Shown one piece after another: positions 9,498 to 18,935 of a stretch of DNA of 64,000 bases. Source of the stretch: Bacteroidota bacterium (GTDB lineage Bacteria; Bacteroidota; Ignavibacteria; UBA10030; UBA8401). The stretch lies in NCBI GenBank assembly GCA_041658205.1, contig JBBAAO010000003.1, forward strand, positions 248,001 through 312,000. Reading direction: 5' to 3'. How positions within the stretch are numbered: position 1 is the stretch's first letter; every line of letters starts with the position of its first letter. The position numbers and the translations under genes are program-made. The notes beneath the pieces are model-generated. The model had not been told where the DNA came from. It searched no databases and worked only from the letters and a program-made list of their open reading frames with translations.

Positions 9498-12400
9498 ATG
9501 GATAACGATAAACATCTTTCTTCAGCCCGAACTGATGTCCTTACAATGGGTCTTATCACAGTCGCAGTACTCGGGCTTTCCATTCAATTCCATCTGTTCG
9601 AAAAACTTTCCCAATTCATCGAAACACATCACGGGTACTATTTAGAAGAAATCGTATTCACGCTTACGACTCTGTCGTTGTTATTTGCTCTCTTTTCCTA
9701 TCGACGGTGGCGGGAACTCAAAGGTGAAATTGAAGAGCATACAAAATCCAAATCCGCACGAGTAAAAAGTGAACAACGAAGCGAGGCCTTGCTCAGTTCC
9801 ATTCCTAATTTAACGTTTCGCCTTCGTCGAGATGGAACATATCTGGATTTTCGTGCCGGAAACCCGAACGATGTCGTAGGGGATCCAAACAATGTTATTG
9901 GAAAAAATATCAATGACCGTCTTCCCAAAAATGTTGCCGATCTTGTGATGCATCATTTAGTTCTTGCTCTCTCCGCTAATGAAGTCCAGACGTACGATTA
10001 TACTCTTGATATTAACGGCAAAGAAAATCGATTTCATGCACGAATGATTACCAGCGGTTCGGATGAGGTGTTTGTACTTGTGCGTCATATTGAAGATTCC
10101 GATATCATGTCCCTTGCGCTGGCACAATCAGAAACGCGATTCCGCGAAGTGGTTGAAAGTCTCAGCGAAGGATTGATTATCACTGATCTGGATGATAGAG
10201 TAATTTATATGAATCAACGCCTGGTTGAATTGACAGGGTGGTCATTCGAAGATATTAAAGGGAATCCGGCGTACGCTTTTCTGCTCCCAAAGGAACAGTG
10301 GCCCAGCATCAATGCGCGAAACCTTGAGCGTCGCAAAGGAATCTCCGAACGGTATGAACTGGAGATGACCCGAAAAGACGGAAAAAAATTCTGGGCAGAG
10401 ATATACGGCTCACCGCTTCGCGATGCCAACAAAAAAGTGGTCGGAACCATCGGTACGATCACAGACATTACGGAGCGGAATTGGAATGAACGATTACAAT
10501 CGGCTCTGTATCGCATTACGACGGTAACCCGAAAATCGCACGACATGCAGCAGCTATTTGCCAGTCTTCATACCATCATTGGTGAATTGATGTATGCAAA
10601 AAATTTCTACATCGCACTCTATGATCCGGTGAAAAACATTATTAGTTTTCCGTACTTCGTGGATGAAGTAGATTCCCCTCCGGAACCGCGGTCGTTCTCC
10701 CATGGATCAACAGAATATATCCTTGAAACAGGAAATATTCTCCACGCACCGGCTCCGGTGTTCGACGAAATGTCCGAACAGGGCGATCTATCCCTGATCG
10801 GTGCTCCGGCAGTCGATTGGCTTGGGGTGCCGTTGACGTCAAGCGGAAAAACATTCGGTGTGATGACAATTCAAAGTTACGATCCAAAAATTATCTTTAC
10901 CAACCGCGAAAAAGAAATTCTCATCTTTGTATCACAGCATATTGCCGCGGCAATTCAGCAAAAATCCGAAGAAGAACGCTTCCGCGTCATATGGGAACAC
11001 TCCGCCGACGGAATGCGTGTCACCGATAAAGACGGAACCATTGTGATGGTGAATGAGGCGTACTGCTCATTGGTCAATAAATCGAAAGAGAAATTGGTCG
11101 GAGAATTATTTTCCATTACGTATGATGAAGAACGAATTACGCTGCAGCATGGCATTAATGAGTATCGCACACGTTTCCGGGAAGGGTCAATCCTTCCCCG
11201 TTCCGATGCACAAATATTTCTGTGGGATGGAAGAGTTTTAAATGTGGAAATCGCTGCTTCGTTCATTACGTTCGGTATTAATGAAGGAATGATCTTGAGT
11301 ATTTTTCGGGACATCACGGAACGAAAACGGCTTGAGGATCAGTTGCTTCATGCACAAAAAATGGATTCCATCGGTGTTCTGGCAGGCGGTATTGCGCACG
11401 ATTTTAACAATGTTCTTGCCATGATAATGGGTTCGGCTGAATTGGTAAAACATAAAGCCAAAAATTATCCTGACATATTAAAATTCGCACAGATGATTGC
11501 CGGCGCAGCAGAGCGGGGTTCCGGCATCGCCAAACAATTGTTGATGTTTGCCCGGACAGAAAAAGGTGTGATGAAACCGCTCTCTCTTTCAGCCGTGACA
11601 CTGGATGTTTGTAAATTATTGGAACATTCCATTACCAAAACTGTTTCCATTCGGACAGAATTTTTGACTGATAATGATGTGATTATGGGGGATGAAGATC
11701 AACTCCATCAAGTCATCATCAATCTCGGAGTGAATGCACGGGATGCGATGGAACTTTCAAAATCGAACGGTATCCTCACCTTCACCATTGGGAATGCTGA
11801 AGGAAAAATATTGAAAAAAAATCACCCTGCGGCAGAGGAAAAATTATATGTATCGCTGACGGTTACCGACACCGGATGCGGAATGGACGATGCAACTGTT
11901 CAACGAATTTATGAGCCGTTCTTCTCCACAAAAGAACGAGGTAAAGGAACCGGGCTTGGTCTGGCCATTGTTCACGGCATTGTCAAAACACATTTCGGAT
12001 TAATCGAAGTGAAAAGTTCTGTGGGCAAAGGAACATCGTTTACATTGTATTTCCCGGCAACACTCGTCGTTGATGATATGCAAAACACATTGTCCGATGT
12101 AAAAACAATCGTTTCCAGACCGAATAATGTTAGTGGAAAAAAGGTGCTTATCGTTGATGATGAACGAGAACTCGGTGCTATGTTAAAAGAAATCATCGAA
12201 ACGGAAGGGTATCAGACCATTAATGCGTATGATGGACAAGAAGCCTTGGAAATATACCTGAAGGAAAAAGATAACATCGACATCATCGTTTCTGATTTGG
12301 GTATGCCGAATATGGATGGACGTGAATTGATCCGTGAGTTAACAGCGATGAATGCTAATGTGAAGTTTATTTTTATCACCGGCTACTTGGATAAAGAATC

Positions 12401-12512
12401 CAAAAAGGAATTGTTTAGTTTAGGAGCGAAGGATGTTTTGTTGAAACCGTTCACATCGGAAGATGTGCTCGCAACACTGAGTGAAGTTTCAAAATCGATT
12501 CACGTCGGCTGA
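9498..12512 (+). CDS. Membrane-bound hybrid sensor histidine kinase (PAS-PAS-GAF-PAS-HisKA-HATPase-REC)
   Basis: 1004 residues. Two membrane helices lie within the first ~70 residues with a short external loop. Next come a PAS-like segment (LLSSIPNLTFRLRRDGTYL), a clear PAS plus PAC (VVESLSEGLIITDLDDRVIYM ... GTIGTITDITERN), a GAF domain (LYRITTVTRKSHDMQQLF) and a third PAS. The HisKA domain has its phospho-acceptor His near residue 634 in GGIAHDFNN. The ATPase domain has the N box (NLGVNARDAM), G1 (DTGCGM) and G2 (GKGTGLGLAI). The C-terminal receiver has its Asp near 933 (VSDLGMPNMDG). HDFNN kinases of this layout usually pass phosphate within the protein and to a separate regulator. The stop overlaps the convergent pnuT-like gene by 13 bases. 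Signal unknown. Confidence 0.93.
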   Translation: MDNDKHLSSARTDVLTMGLITVAVLGLSIQFHLFEKLSQFIETHHGYYLEEIVFTLTTLSLLFALFSYRRWRELKGEIEEHTKSKSARVKSEQRSEALLSSIPNLTFRLRRDGTYLDFRAGNPNDVVGDPNNVIGKNINDRLPKNVADLVMHHLVLALSANEVQTYDYTLDINGKENRFHARMITSGSDEVFVLVRHIEDSDIMSLALAQSETRFREVVESLSEGLIITDLDDRVIYMNQRLVELTGWSFEDIKGNPAYAFLLPKEQWPSINARNLERRKGISERYELEMTRKDGKKFWAEIYGSPLRDANKKVVGTIGTITDITERNWNERLQSALYRITTVTRKSHDMQQLFASLHTIIGELMYAKNFYIALYDPVKNIISFPYFVDEVDSPPEPRSFSHGSTEYILETGNILHAPAPVFDEMSEQGDLSLIGAPAVDWLGVPLTSSGKTFGVMTIQSYDPKIIFTNREKEILIFVSQHIAAAIQQKSEEERFRVIWEHSADGMRVTDKDGTIVMVNEAYCSLVNKSKEKLVGELFSITYDEERITLQHGINEYRTRFREGSILPRSDAQIFLWDGRVLNVEIAASFITFGINEGMILSIFRDITERKRLEDQLLHAQKMDSIGVLAGGIAHDFNNVLAMIMGSAELVKHKAKNYPDILKFAQMIAGAAERGSGIAKQLLMFARTEKGVMKPLSLSAVTLDVCKLLEHSITKTVSIRTEFLTDNDVIMGDEDQLHQVIINLGVNARDAMELSKSNGILTFTIGNAEGKILKKNHPAAEEKLYVSLTVTDTGCGMDDATVQRIYEPFFSTKERGKGTGLGLAIVHGIVKTHFGLIEVKSSVGKGTSFTLYFPATLVVDDMQNTLSDVKTIVSRPNNVSGKKVLIVDDERELGAMLKEIIETEGYQTINAYDGQEALEIYLKEKDNIDIIVSDLGMPNMDGRELIRELTAMNANVKFIFITGYLDKESKKELFSLGAKDVLLKPFTSEDVLATLSEVSKSIHVG

Positions 12513-13066
12513 ACAATCAGTGATTTTTTCCATTCCTTGTAACCGAGTATTGCCAATCCGAAATAGACCGCGAACAAGAACATGGTGAAGTACAACCCCT
12601 TGTAACCATACATGGCAATGGATCCGATGTTAACGATGATCCAGAGAATCCAATTCTCAATATATTTTTTTGCCATCAGCCATTGAGCGGCCATGCTCAA
12701 CACTGCCAGGAATGAATCGACATACGGTAATGATGCATCGGTAAGTTCATGAAGTGTATATCCAAGAGTCGCCGTACCGATTACGACAAACAACACAATC
12801 ATCATATAGACTCTGTTTGTTCCCCAGGAAACAGACAGCGCAGAATGTTCTTTCCCTCCGTACAGCCATTCATACCAGCCATACGCCTGCAGAATAATAA
12901 AGAAAACCTGCAGTCCCATATCGGCATAGAGTTTTACTTCATAAAAGATAAAAATATAGACGAAGACCGAAATAATCCCGAGAGGATAACACCAAACTTG
13001 TTGACGAGTCACAAGATAGACAGAAATTAATCCAAGAATAACAGCAATGATCTCTGCGATTTCCAT
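12500..13066 (-). CDS. pnuT: PnuC-family transporter, predicted thiamine transporter PnuT
   Basis: 188 residues with about seven hydrophobic segments and the PnuC-family signature region QVFFIILQAYGWYEWLYGG and the C-terminal W-I-I-V-N-I-G motif. PnuC proteins carry nicotinamide riboside or thiamine by facilitated diffusion, with trapping by a downstream kinase. Here the gene is third in a leftward operon after a TPP riboswitch, a TonB receptor and thiamine pyrophosphokinase, with 3-4 base gaps. The substrate is therefore most likely thiamine. The assignment to PnuT rests on this context rather than on residues. Its 3' end overlaps the convergent kinase gene. Confidence 0.88.
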   Translation of the reverse strand: MEIAEIIAVILGLISVYLVTRQQVWCYPLGIISVFVYIFIFYEVKLYADMGLQVFFIILQAYGWYEWLYGGKEHSALSVSWGTNRVYMMIVLFVVIGTATLGYTLHELTDASLPYVDSFLAVLSMAAQWLMAKKYIENWILWIIVNIGSIAMYGYKGLYFTMFLFAVYFGLAILGYKEWKKSLIVQPT

Positions 13067-13069
13067 TCT

Positions 13070-13720
13070 TTAGTGTCTGATGAGTGGGTGAATTCTAAAA
13101 AGAAGCAGCGAGCCGCTTTTTACTGTAATATCAATTATTGATGCTGATGCTTCATTGCTTGTCCCTTCGCGCACTCCCAATTCTAACGATTCTTTCTTCA
13201 AGGAATATTTTAGTCCTTTCGTTACAATTCCTGAACATTTTCCCATCGGCACTAATGATATTTGTTGACCGATAAATGCTTTGAACCGAATGTGCTTTTG
13301 AACGATCTCTATTGTGCAGTGCTCATCAAAAAATTGCAGCGATAATTTTTTATGATATTTCAGAAGAATGCTGAAGTTTGCCATCGTATGGTCGGGCCTA
13401 TCCCCTGTTGCCCCAACAATTGTCGCCGATCTGAATTTGTTTGCTAAGAGATATGTCAGCACCTTTTCAAGATCCGTACTTTCCTGATCTGCAATGTGAA
13501 TAACCGGAACAAACGAAAAATAATGACGAGTTTTTTGTGTAATTGAATCCAAATCCCCAAGGATATAATCAGGCACTATCCCAAACGCACGCACTTTATT
13601 TGCACCTCCGTCCGCACAGATAATGTACGGTTTGGTTTTCAACAACGGTGCCAGAAGTTTTGACGATGGCATCTCTCCGTTGCAAATGATAAGTGCATGC
13701 GTGCGTTTTTTTTGTTTCAT
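13070..13720 (-). CDS. thiN: Thiamine pyrophosphokinase
   Basis: 216 residues. It transfers pyrophosphate from ATP to thiamine, giving thiamine diphosphate in the cytoplasm and trapping imported thiamine. Diagnostic segments are IICADGGANKVRAFGIVPDYILGDLDSI (residues ~33-61, read in two parts: ADGGAN and LGDLDS), DQESTDLEKVLTYL and GATGDRPDHTMAN (the binding-site GGRxDH-like motif). The C-terminal part is a beta-rich thiamine-binding domain. It lies 4 bases after the TonB receptor and 3 bases before the transporter, so the three form one transcription unit. Confidence 0.93.
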   Translation of the reverse strand: MKQKKRTHALIICNGEMPSSKLLAPLLKTKPYIICADGGANKVRAFGIVPDYILGDLDSITQKTRHYFSFVPVIHIADQESTDLEKVLTYLLANKFRSATIVGATGDRPDHTMANFSILLKYHKKLSLQFFDEHCTIEIVQKHIRFKAFIGQQISLVPMGKCSGIVTKGLKYSLKKESLELGVREGTSNEASASIIDITVKSGSLLLFRIHPLIRH

Positions 13721-13724
13721 TTGT

Positions 13725-16010
13725 TTATAATTGAACTGACAATCCGATCAAATAATTTCGTTCTGCGGCTGGAAAGAATGCATTTCCCTCGCCGTTTTGC
13801 ATATACAAAACATTCAATAGATTACGAATTTCTCCGCGCAGTGAAATTTGAGCGTCGCCCATCTTCGGCAATGCATAGACAGATTCAATATTGAATACTG
13901 TATAGGCATCGTTTTTATTTGCCGAGTTTTTGAAATTATCTGTGTAGAATGAGCCAACGTGTTTTGCAATCAGTGATGTTGATAATCCTTCCTGCTGATA
14001 CGTCAATCGCAGATTTGCTGTGATATCCGGAAATCCTGCAATAGGATTATTATCCAGTTTTGTTTTATATACTACGTTGTTTGAAACACTATCAACCGAA
14101 GAAAACGTAACTATATAATTGGTCGAAAGCGAGACATTTCCACTCACAATGAAGTATTCGAATGGTTGAATTGTTCCATCAACTTCGAATCCCAGATGTC
14201 GAGTGCGGGGTGCATTACCGTACACAGGGTTGCCAAAAATATCGACTTGCCCGGATTTAATCAACTCGTCGGTGAATTCCATCCAATACAAATTTCCGTT
14301 CAATTGAATTTCGTTGGTCTTATATCCCGCTCCGTACTCAAGATTTAATAATTGTTCCGGTTTAGCAATCGGTTTATCAAAATCATATTTTGTCTTTCCG
14401 CCAGCGGTATCTGCGGAAAATGCTGGAAGAGCTCCGAAGTACGCATCCTCGGCAGCGTAAAGATTTCGTAATCGCGGTTCGCGGGATGTATACCCAAACG
14501 AAACATACATGTTCCATTCTTCAGACATATTATAGTTCAATCCCAATCGTGGATTCACAAAATAGTACGGAACCGTGAAGGAGTTTCTCAGGAATTTTTC
14601 ATTCTCCACCCGATATTGATTGAATGCGAACTGAATGTTTGCCATCAATGTCATATCTTCTTGCACTTTATAGTTCTCCGTCATATAGACTGAAGCCATA
14701 TGTTTTACGGCGTCGTATTGATAGAAGCGATAATCTGGATCAAAATTCGCCGGCAATCCTTCCGCATATTGAATTTTTCCCCAATGCGATCCATGATGGT
14801 ACCGATATTCTCCGCCATACGTCAACTCCCCTCGTTCGTGAGTCAATTCATACCGCGGCAACCATCCCCATTGGATAAGATCGACACCACCGCGAATGAT
14901 AGCATTCTGAATCAACGGTGTTGGAGCAAATCCATGCAGACTGTCAACTCGCAACAACGATGCATCTGCCCATGAACCATCGTAATCAAAATATCCGTGA
15001 CTGTCGTAATAGAACAGGGTATTATGTAATTTTTGTGTTTCAGATATTTTCCATTCGTTCAAGACTTCGTAATGCGGTTGATTGAATCCTTCGTTCTCCT
15101 GAGGACGACGAACAGTTGTATATCCAAAATTTTTCCCGGTAGAATCAACATCCCAGTATGACAGATTCAACCGCCGTAATTTTTTATCGTTGTTCGTCCA
15201 TTTTGGAAGTCCGCTATACACCAATTGATCGGTCAACGGACCGCCAAATAGATGAACACGTGTTGTTATGTTCTGATCAAAACGAAGCATGCCGAGAAAA
15301 TATGATCCGGCTTCAAAGGAGGAGTGATTTCGATAACCGTTGGACTGCATTTTTCCAAGGCGGCCGTAAAACATGTATGTATTTTCAATCAAACCTGAAT
15401 TATAGGAAGCAGAAAATTTCTTCATCGTTAACGGAAGTGTTTGCGGACCTTCACCATATTCCTGAAAACCAAACATTGTTTCAAATTTTGCGTACGGTTT
15501 GTATTCGAACGGATTTGTTGTGATGTTCACCGAACCGCCGATAGCGGGAGGTCCATAAAATGCACTTCCGGCCCCGCGCTGCACTTGAACATTGGATGAA
15601 CTGGCAAGCAGATCGGGAAAATCAATCCAATAGACATTGTGGTCTTCCGGATCGTTCTGCGGAACTCCGTTCACCATAATAGAAAGACGGCGTTGATCGA
15701 ATCCGCGAAGAAATATATAATTATATCCGATGCCGTTTCCGCCGTCCGAATAGGAAATCATAGAAGGAAGCTCTGCCAGCATTACCGGAACATCCTGCAT
15801 AGAATATCGCTGTTCAATCAATCCTTTGTGCAGATTGGTGAAGGTAACGGGAGTTTCACGCTCCTTTGCGGTTGTTCCGGTCACCAAAACCGGATCGAAA
15901 CTATATTTGACCGAATCGGATTCTTGTTGAGAATAAAGTTGAACATTCAAAACCATGAAAATGAAAAAAAAAGGTTTTGTGATTTGGGTTTTGCGGTTGC
16001 GGTTTTTCAT
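13725..16010 (-). CDS. TonB-dependent outer-membrane receptor, predicted thiamine uptake
   Basis: 761 residues with an N-terminal signal segment ending near YSQ (residue ~28). A plug domain follows (DPVLVTGTTAKERETPV, YNYIFLRGFDQRRLSIMVNGVPQ, VQVQRGAGSAFYGPPAIGGSVNI), then a 22-strand-type barrel ending in aromatic-rich repeats and the terminal segment RNYLIGLSVQL. Receptors of this kind pull scarce ligands through the outer membrane using TonB energy. The TPP riboswitch 110 bases upstream and the co-transcribed thiamine kinase and transporter indicate thiamine or a phosphate ester of it. Comparable thi-box-controlled receptors are known from Bacteroidetes. Confidence 0.92.
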   Translation of the reverse strand: MKNRNRKTQITKPFFFIFMVLNVQLYSQQESDSVKYSFDPVLVTGTTAKERETPVTFTNLHKGLIEQRYSMQDVPVMLAELPSMISYSDGGNGIGYNYIFLRGFDQRRLSIMVNGVPQNDPEDHNVYWIDFPDLLASSSNVQVQRGAGSAFYGPPAIGGSVNITTNPFEYKPYAKFETMFGFQEYGEGPQTLPLTMKKFSASYNSGLIENTYMFYGRLGKMQSNGYRNHSSFEAGSYFLGMLRFDQNITTRVHLFGGPLTDQLVYSGLPKWTNNDKKLRRLNLSYWDVDSTGKNFGYTTVRRPQENEGFNQPHYEVLNEWKISETQKLHNTLFYYDSHGYFDYDGSWADASLLRVDSLHGFAPTPLIQNAIIRGGVDLIQWGWLPRYELTHERGELTYGGEYRYHHGSHWGKIQYAEGLPANFDPDYRFYQYDAVKHMASVYMTENYKVQEDMTLMANIQFAFNQYRVENEKFLRNSFTVPYYFVNPRLGLNYNMSEEWNMYVSFGYTSREPRLRNLYAAEDAYFGALPAFSADTAGGKTKYDFDKPIAKPEQLLNLEYGAGYKTNEIQLNGNLYWMEFTDELIKSGQVDIFGNPVYGNAPRTRHLGFEVDGTIQPFEYFIVSGNVSLSTNYIVTFSSVDSVSNNVVYKTKLDNNPIAGFPDITANLRLTYQQEGLSTSLIAKHVGSFYTDNFKNSANKNDAYTVFNIESVYALPKMGDAQISLRGEIRNLLNVLYMQNGEGNAFFPAAERNYLIGLSVQL

Positions 16011-16050
16011 TGTTCCTCTGTGTCTTAGTGACTCTGTGGTAATGTGTTTA

Positions 16051-16094
16051 AAAATAAAATCGCCGTCCTGAATACAACAGCATCAGAAACGGCG
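16051..16094 (-). terminator. Attenuator hairpin downstream of the TPP riboswitch
   Basis: Read on the minus strand: CGCCGT, a TCAG/CTGA inner stem, ACGGCG, then ATTTTATTTTT. The stem arms are 16061-16066 and 16089-16094, with an internal CTGA/TCAG pair. It sits between the riboswitch aptamer and the receptor start, the position expected for a ligand-controlled transcription terminator. I did not resolve the competing antiterminator pairing. Confidence 0.75.
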
Positions 16095-16127
16095 AATAAA
16101 AAGCGGAGCAATAATTTTTATTGTCGT

Positions 16128-16254
16128 TTCCCTACGCTGGTATTATCCAGATCAGGTGGTTCCGGCGCTCAAGGCGCCTTCAAGGGTATGTTCTCAGTTT
16201 CCCGACTTCATCATCCTGACCGGATGATGGAAGCGAAATAACACCCCTAACGAA
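16128..16254 (-). promoter_or_regulatory. TPP riboswitch (thi box)
   Basis: Reading the minus strand, the conserved thi-box blocks appear in order: GGGGTG (near 16246), a variable hairpin, CTGAGA (near 16193), CCCTTG (near 16183), then ACCTGATCTGGATAAT and CGTAGGG (near 16132). The spacing and order match the THI element aptamer closely. It should lower expression of the receptor, thiN and pnuT when thiamine diphosphate is plentiful, acting through the terminator hairpin that follows. Confidence 0.96.
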
Positions 16255-16325
16255 TTGTTAGTTATCTTAAAGAACAAATTACGGCATTAATATACTGCGA
16301 AATATTTCAGGACACAAGAAGTTGA

Positions 16326-17048
16326 TTAATCATTCGATCCATCTTTATTATTATCCTTGTAAATTTTTATGGATGCTTTCAGGTTTTCATCAATAACACC
16401 CTCATTATTCGTATCCTTCGGATTTACCAGTGCTCCCGTCTGGTTTTTAAACCATTTGGCTGAACTAATCACAAGTGTAGCGTTTACAGAAGGAGAAGCC
16501 TCCGTTACATCAATAGCCGGAATAAAATCTACTTTTTGTTTTGCATCCACTTTTGAACGGTACGTGAATGTATCCGGCGCTGCACCGGAATTATAAATAA
16601 TACCTGAAATAATAATGCTGTATTTTTCCCCTGCTAGAAAATCGGCAAATTGCGACTGTTCCGAAGCAGGAAGTGATGAAATTTCCGGCTGCTCAACTCT
16701 ATGAACATCATATTCTACTCTGCTGTACGATCTGAGCGGAACTGTCATCGATCCGATGGTATTTAATGAACTATTCAACTTTAACTCCAACACCATTGGC
16801 TGAGTACGGAAATTTGAACTGTCTTCTTTTGGTGATTTAAATTTAATATCACGGAGGACAAACCGTGCTCTGGTAATCTTGATGGAATCAAGCGCCGTCG
16901 GGGAACTGGATTTTAGAAGACTCGCTGTCGTGTATTTTGCCGACATGGATAACGTACCTTCTGTCACCTTTGTATCCGTCGAAGATTCGCATCCCCATGC
17001 AATCATTCCAAGAATAAACACCCCTATAAATAATTTTACTTGTTTCAT
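16326..17048 (-). CDS. Lipoprotein of unknown function (possibly DUF4382-like)
   Basis: 240 residues. The start at 17048 has a GGAG site 8-10 bases upstream and opens a lipoprotein signal peptide ending at WGC (Cys20). The mature part is beta-rich: GTLSMSAKYTTASLL, then DSIKITRARFVLRDIKFKS, a segment on MVLELKLNSSL, and later KVDFIPAIDVTEASPSVNATLVISSAKW. The C-terminus is Asn/Asp-rich. The arrangement recalls DUF4382 lipoproteins (ITxARFVLxDI), but I am not certain. It is a single gene, not clearly part of the thiamine operon or the hut genes. Confidence 0.7.
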   Translation of the reverse strand: MKQVKLFIGVFILGMIAWGCESSTDTKVTEGTLSMSAKYTTASLLKSSSPTALDSIKITRARFVLRDIKFKSPKEDSSNFRTQPMVLELKLNSSLNTIGSMTVPLRSYSRVEYDVHRVEQPEISSLPASEQSQFADFLAGEKYSIIISGIIYNSGAAPDTFTYRSKVDAKQKVDFIPAIDVTEASPSVNATLVISSAKWFKNQTGALVNPKDTNNEGVIDENLKASIKIYKDNNKDGSND

Positions 17049-17252
17049 TACCACTCCTTCTTTATTTGTTGTTGATGACATAAAAAGAATAGCGAAGTCG
17101 TAATGAAAGAGATGTGCGCGAAGACACAGCTAACGCTCTGTTTATTTTAATGTAGAAAATTTCAACAGAAGGAAGTGAAACCAATTATTTTTCGAATTCT
17201 TTTGAGAGAATTGATTCACACTACATCAGAAACAGATTTTTCGGTTTAGATA

Positions 17253-17447
17253 TCAGTCGTTGTGGGGAGAGGGATTCATGGTTTCAGCACCAGGTAATTT
17301 TCCAATCAGCTGTTGCGGATTGTGAATCAACACCGGAAGATGCTGCGGACAAATCCACAGATCGTGTTGCTTATATTTTAAATTGATGAGAGGAATTTGT
17401 TCGTGCGTTTGTTCGCAGACAAGACATTGTTGAATGGTTTGACTCAT
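17253..17447 (-). CDS. Small Cys-rich protein downstream of hutI
   Basis: 64 residues, with CLVCEQTHEQIP near the N-terminus and LWICPQHLPVLIH in the middle. The CxxC ... CxxH spacing suggests a single structural zinc site. It begins 31 bases after hutI on the same strand, so it is probably the last gene of that transcript. The initiator is ATG. I do not recognise the family. Its composition is protein-like and the Cys/His pattern is hard to get by chance, so I call it real. Confidence 0.65.
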   Translation of the reverse strand: MSQTIQQCLVCEQTHEQIPLINLKYKQHDLWICPQHLPVLIHNPQQLIGKLPGAETMNPSPHND

Positions 17448-17478
17448 AGCAGTAAAGTTCCTTCATTTTCAACGTGAA

Positions 17479-18714
17479 TTAAAAATCCAGCAACACACCG
17501 TTCTTTACAACTTTCCAAACATGGTTCGTGCCGTAGTGATATGGAATAAAACGATAATCGTGAACGTTATACAACACAACGTCTGCTTGTTTTCCTATTT
17601 CGATGCTTCCAATTTCGTTTGAGAGTCCAAGCGCTGCAGCGCCATTGAGTGTTGCTGCTGTAATTGCCTCTTCGGGTGTCAATTGCATTTGAGTGCAAGC
17701 GAGCATCAGCATCATCTGCATGGAATAACACATCTGCGAACCGGGATTGAAATCAGTCGCAATCGCCACGGGTATTCCCTCGTCAATCATCTTTCGAGCG
17801 GGAGCATATGGATGATTCAAAAATAATGAGCATCCCGGAAGGACGGTCGCGATGGTTTGCGAATTCTTCAGCGCTGCAATACCGGTCTCGTTCGTTTTTT
17901 CCAAATGATCGACGGAGATCGCATTGTGCTGCACTCCCAGTTCCGTTGCACCAATCGTATTCAACTGATCGGCGTGGAGTTTGGGAATCAATCCGTGACG
18001 TTTTGCTTCAAGAATAATTTGCTCTGTCATCTTCAGATCGAAATATCCCAATTCGCAAAACACATCCACAAACGAAGCCAATTTTTTTTCAGCAACATAG
18101 GGAAGCATATAATCACAGATACGGTTTACATATCCTTGTTTGTCATCTTTATATTCTGGCGGGAAAGCGTGCGCTCCGAGAAATGTTGCAACGATAGTCG
18201 CATAGTGGTCTCGTTTTAGCTCAGAGATCACTTCAAGCATTTTCATTTCTCCCTCCGGCGAGAGTCCATAACCGCTTTTAATCTCAACGGTTGTAGTTCC
18301 GTTTCTCAGCATATCGTTCAATCGGCGCTCGGCGAACCGATACAGATCTCTCTTTGTTGCTTCGCGTGTTGCATGCATCGTTGAAAGTATGCCTCCTCCC
18401 GCTTCCGCTATCTCCTGATATGTTTTTCCCTCGGCACGCATGGCAAATTCATTCTCTCTACTTCCGGCATAGACTGTATGCGTGTGAGAATCGACAAAAC
18501 CGGGAAGGACTACTTTCCCTTCGGCATCGATCACATCAATGTCATCATCATGAGACAGTTCCGGTCCGCCAATATTGACAATGATACCGTTTTGTATCAG
18601 TATTGATGCATTATTATGAATATGCAACTCGCGCATACCGGAACCAGATTTTATCCGATTACCATGCGCTGCAACAGTAACTAATTGGCCTATATTTTTA
18701 ATGAATAAGTTCAT
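17479..18714 (-). CDS. hutI: Imidazolonepropionase
   Basis: 411 residues, the usual length. It hydrolyses 4-imidazolone-5-propionate to N-formimino-glutamate, the third step of histidine degradation. Metal-site and family motifs: LPGFVDSHTHTVYAGSR (residues ~72-88), the GGGILSTMHATREA loop, KLHADQLNT near 243, SVDHLEKT and ATDFNPGSQM near 320. All expected His and Asp ligands appear present. The next hut gene, hutU, lies 4.3 kb upstream beyond a sensor kinase, so the two are not one compact operon. Confidence 0.95.
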   Translation of the reverse strand: MNLFIKNIGQLVTVAAHGNRIKSGSGMRELHIHNNASILIQNGIIVNIGGPELSHDDDIDVIDAEGKVVLPGFVDSHTHTVYAGSRENEFAMRAEGKTYQEIAEAGGGILSTMHATREATKRDLYRFAERRLNDMLRNGTTTVEIKSGYGLSPEGEMKMLEVISELKRDHYATIVATFLGAHAFPPEYKDDKQGYVNRICDYMLPYVAEKKLASFVDVFCELGYFDLKMTEQIILEAKRHGLIPKLHADQLNTIGATELGVQHNAISVDHLEKTNETGIAALKNSQTIATVLPGCSLFLNHPYAPARKMIDEGIPVAIATDFNPGSQMCYSMQMMLMLACTQMQLTPEEAITAATLNGAAALGLSNEIGSIEIGKQADVVLYNVHDYRFIPYHYGTNHVWKVVKNGVLLDF

Positions 18715-18764
18715 AGTCGTTCATGTTTAAATTACTTACCGACGTTACGCAAACGCTAGAAAGA

Positions 18765-18870
18765 AATAAAGTCATGCCAGCGTACGCTGGTATCCAGATC
18801 TGGATTCCCCAAAGGAGTCCTTTGAACCGGCTTCCCGCCTGAATGCATGGTGGGCAATCGTCGGGGTATT
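18765..18870. repeat. Intergenic palindromic repeat fragment
   Basis: The stretch contains GCCAGCGTACGCTGG, a perfect palindrome (18778-18792), followed by TATCCAGATCTGGAT with its own dyad (CCAGATCTGG). This kind of sequence is typical of dispersed palindromic repeats. I see only this one copy in the window, and no coding potential in 18715-18935. Confidence 0.4.
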
Positions 18871-18935
18871 ATACCCAATCTTGAATAAAGTTTTTTACAA
18901 AGAACTGATGTTTTCAAAAAAATCGATGACATATT

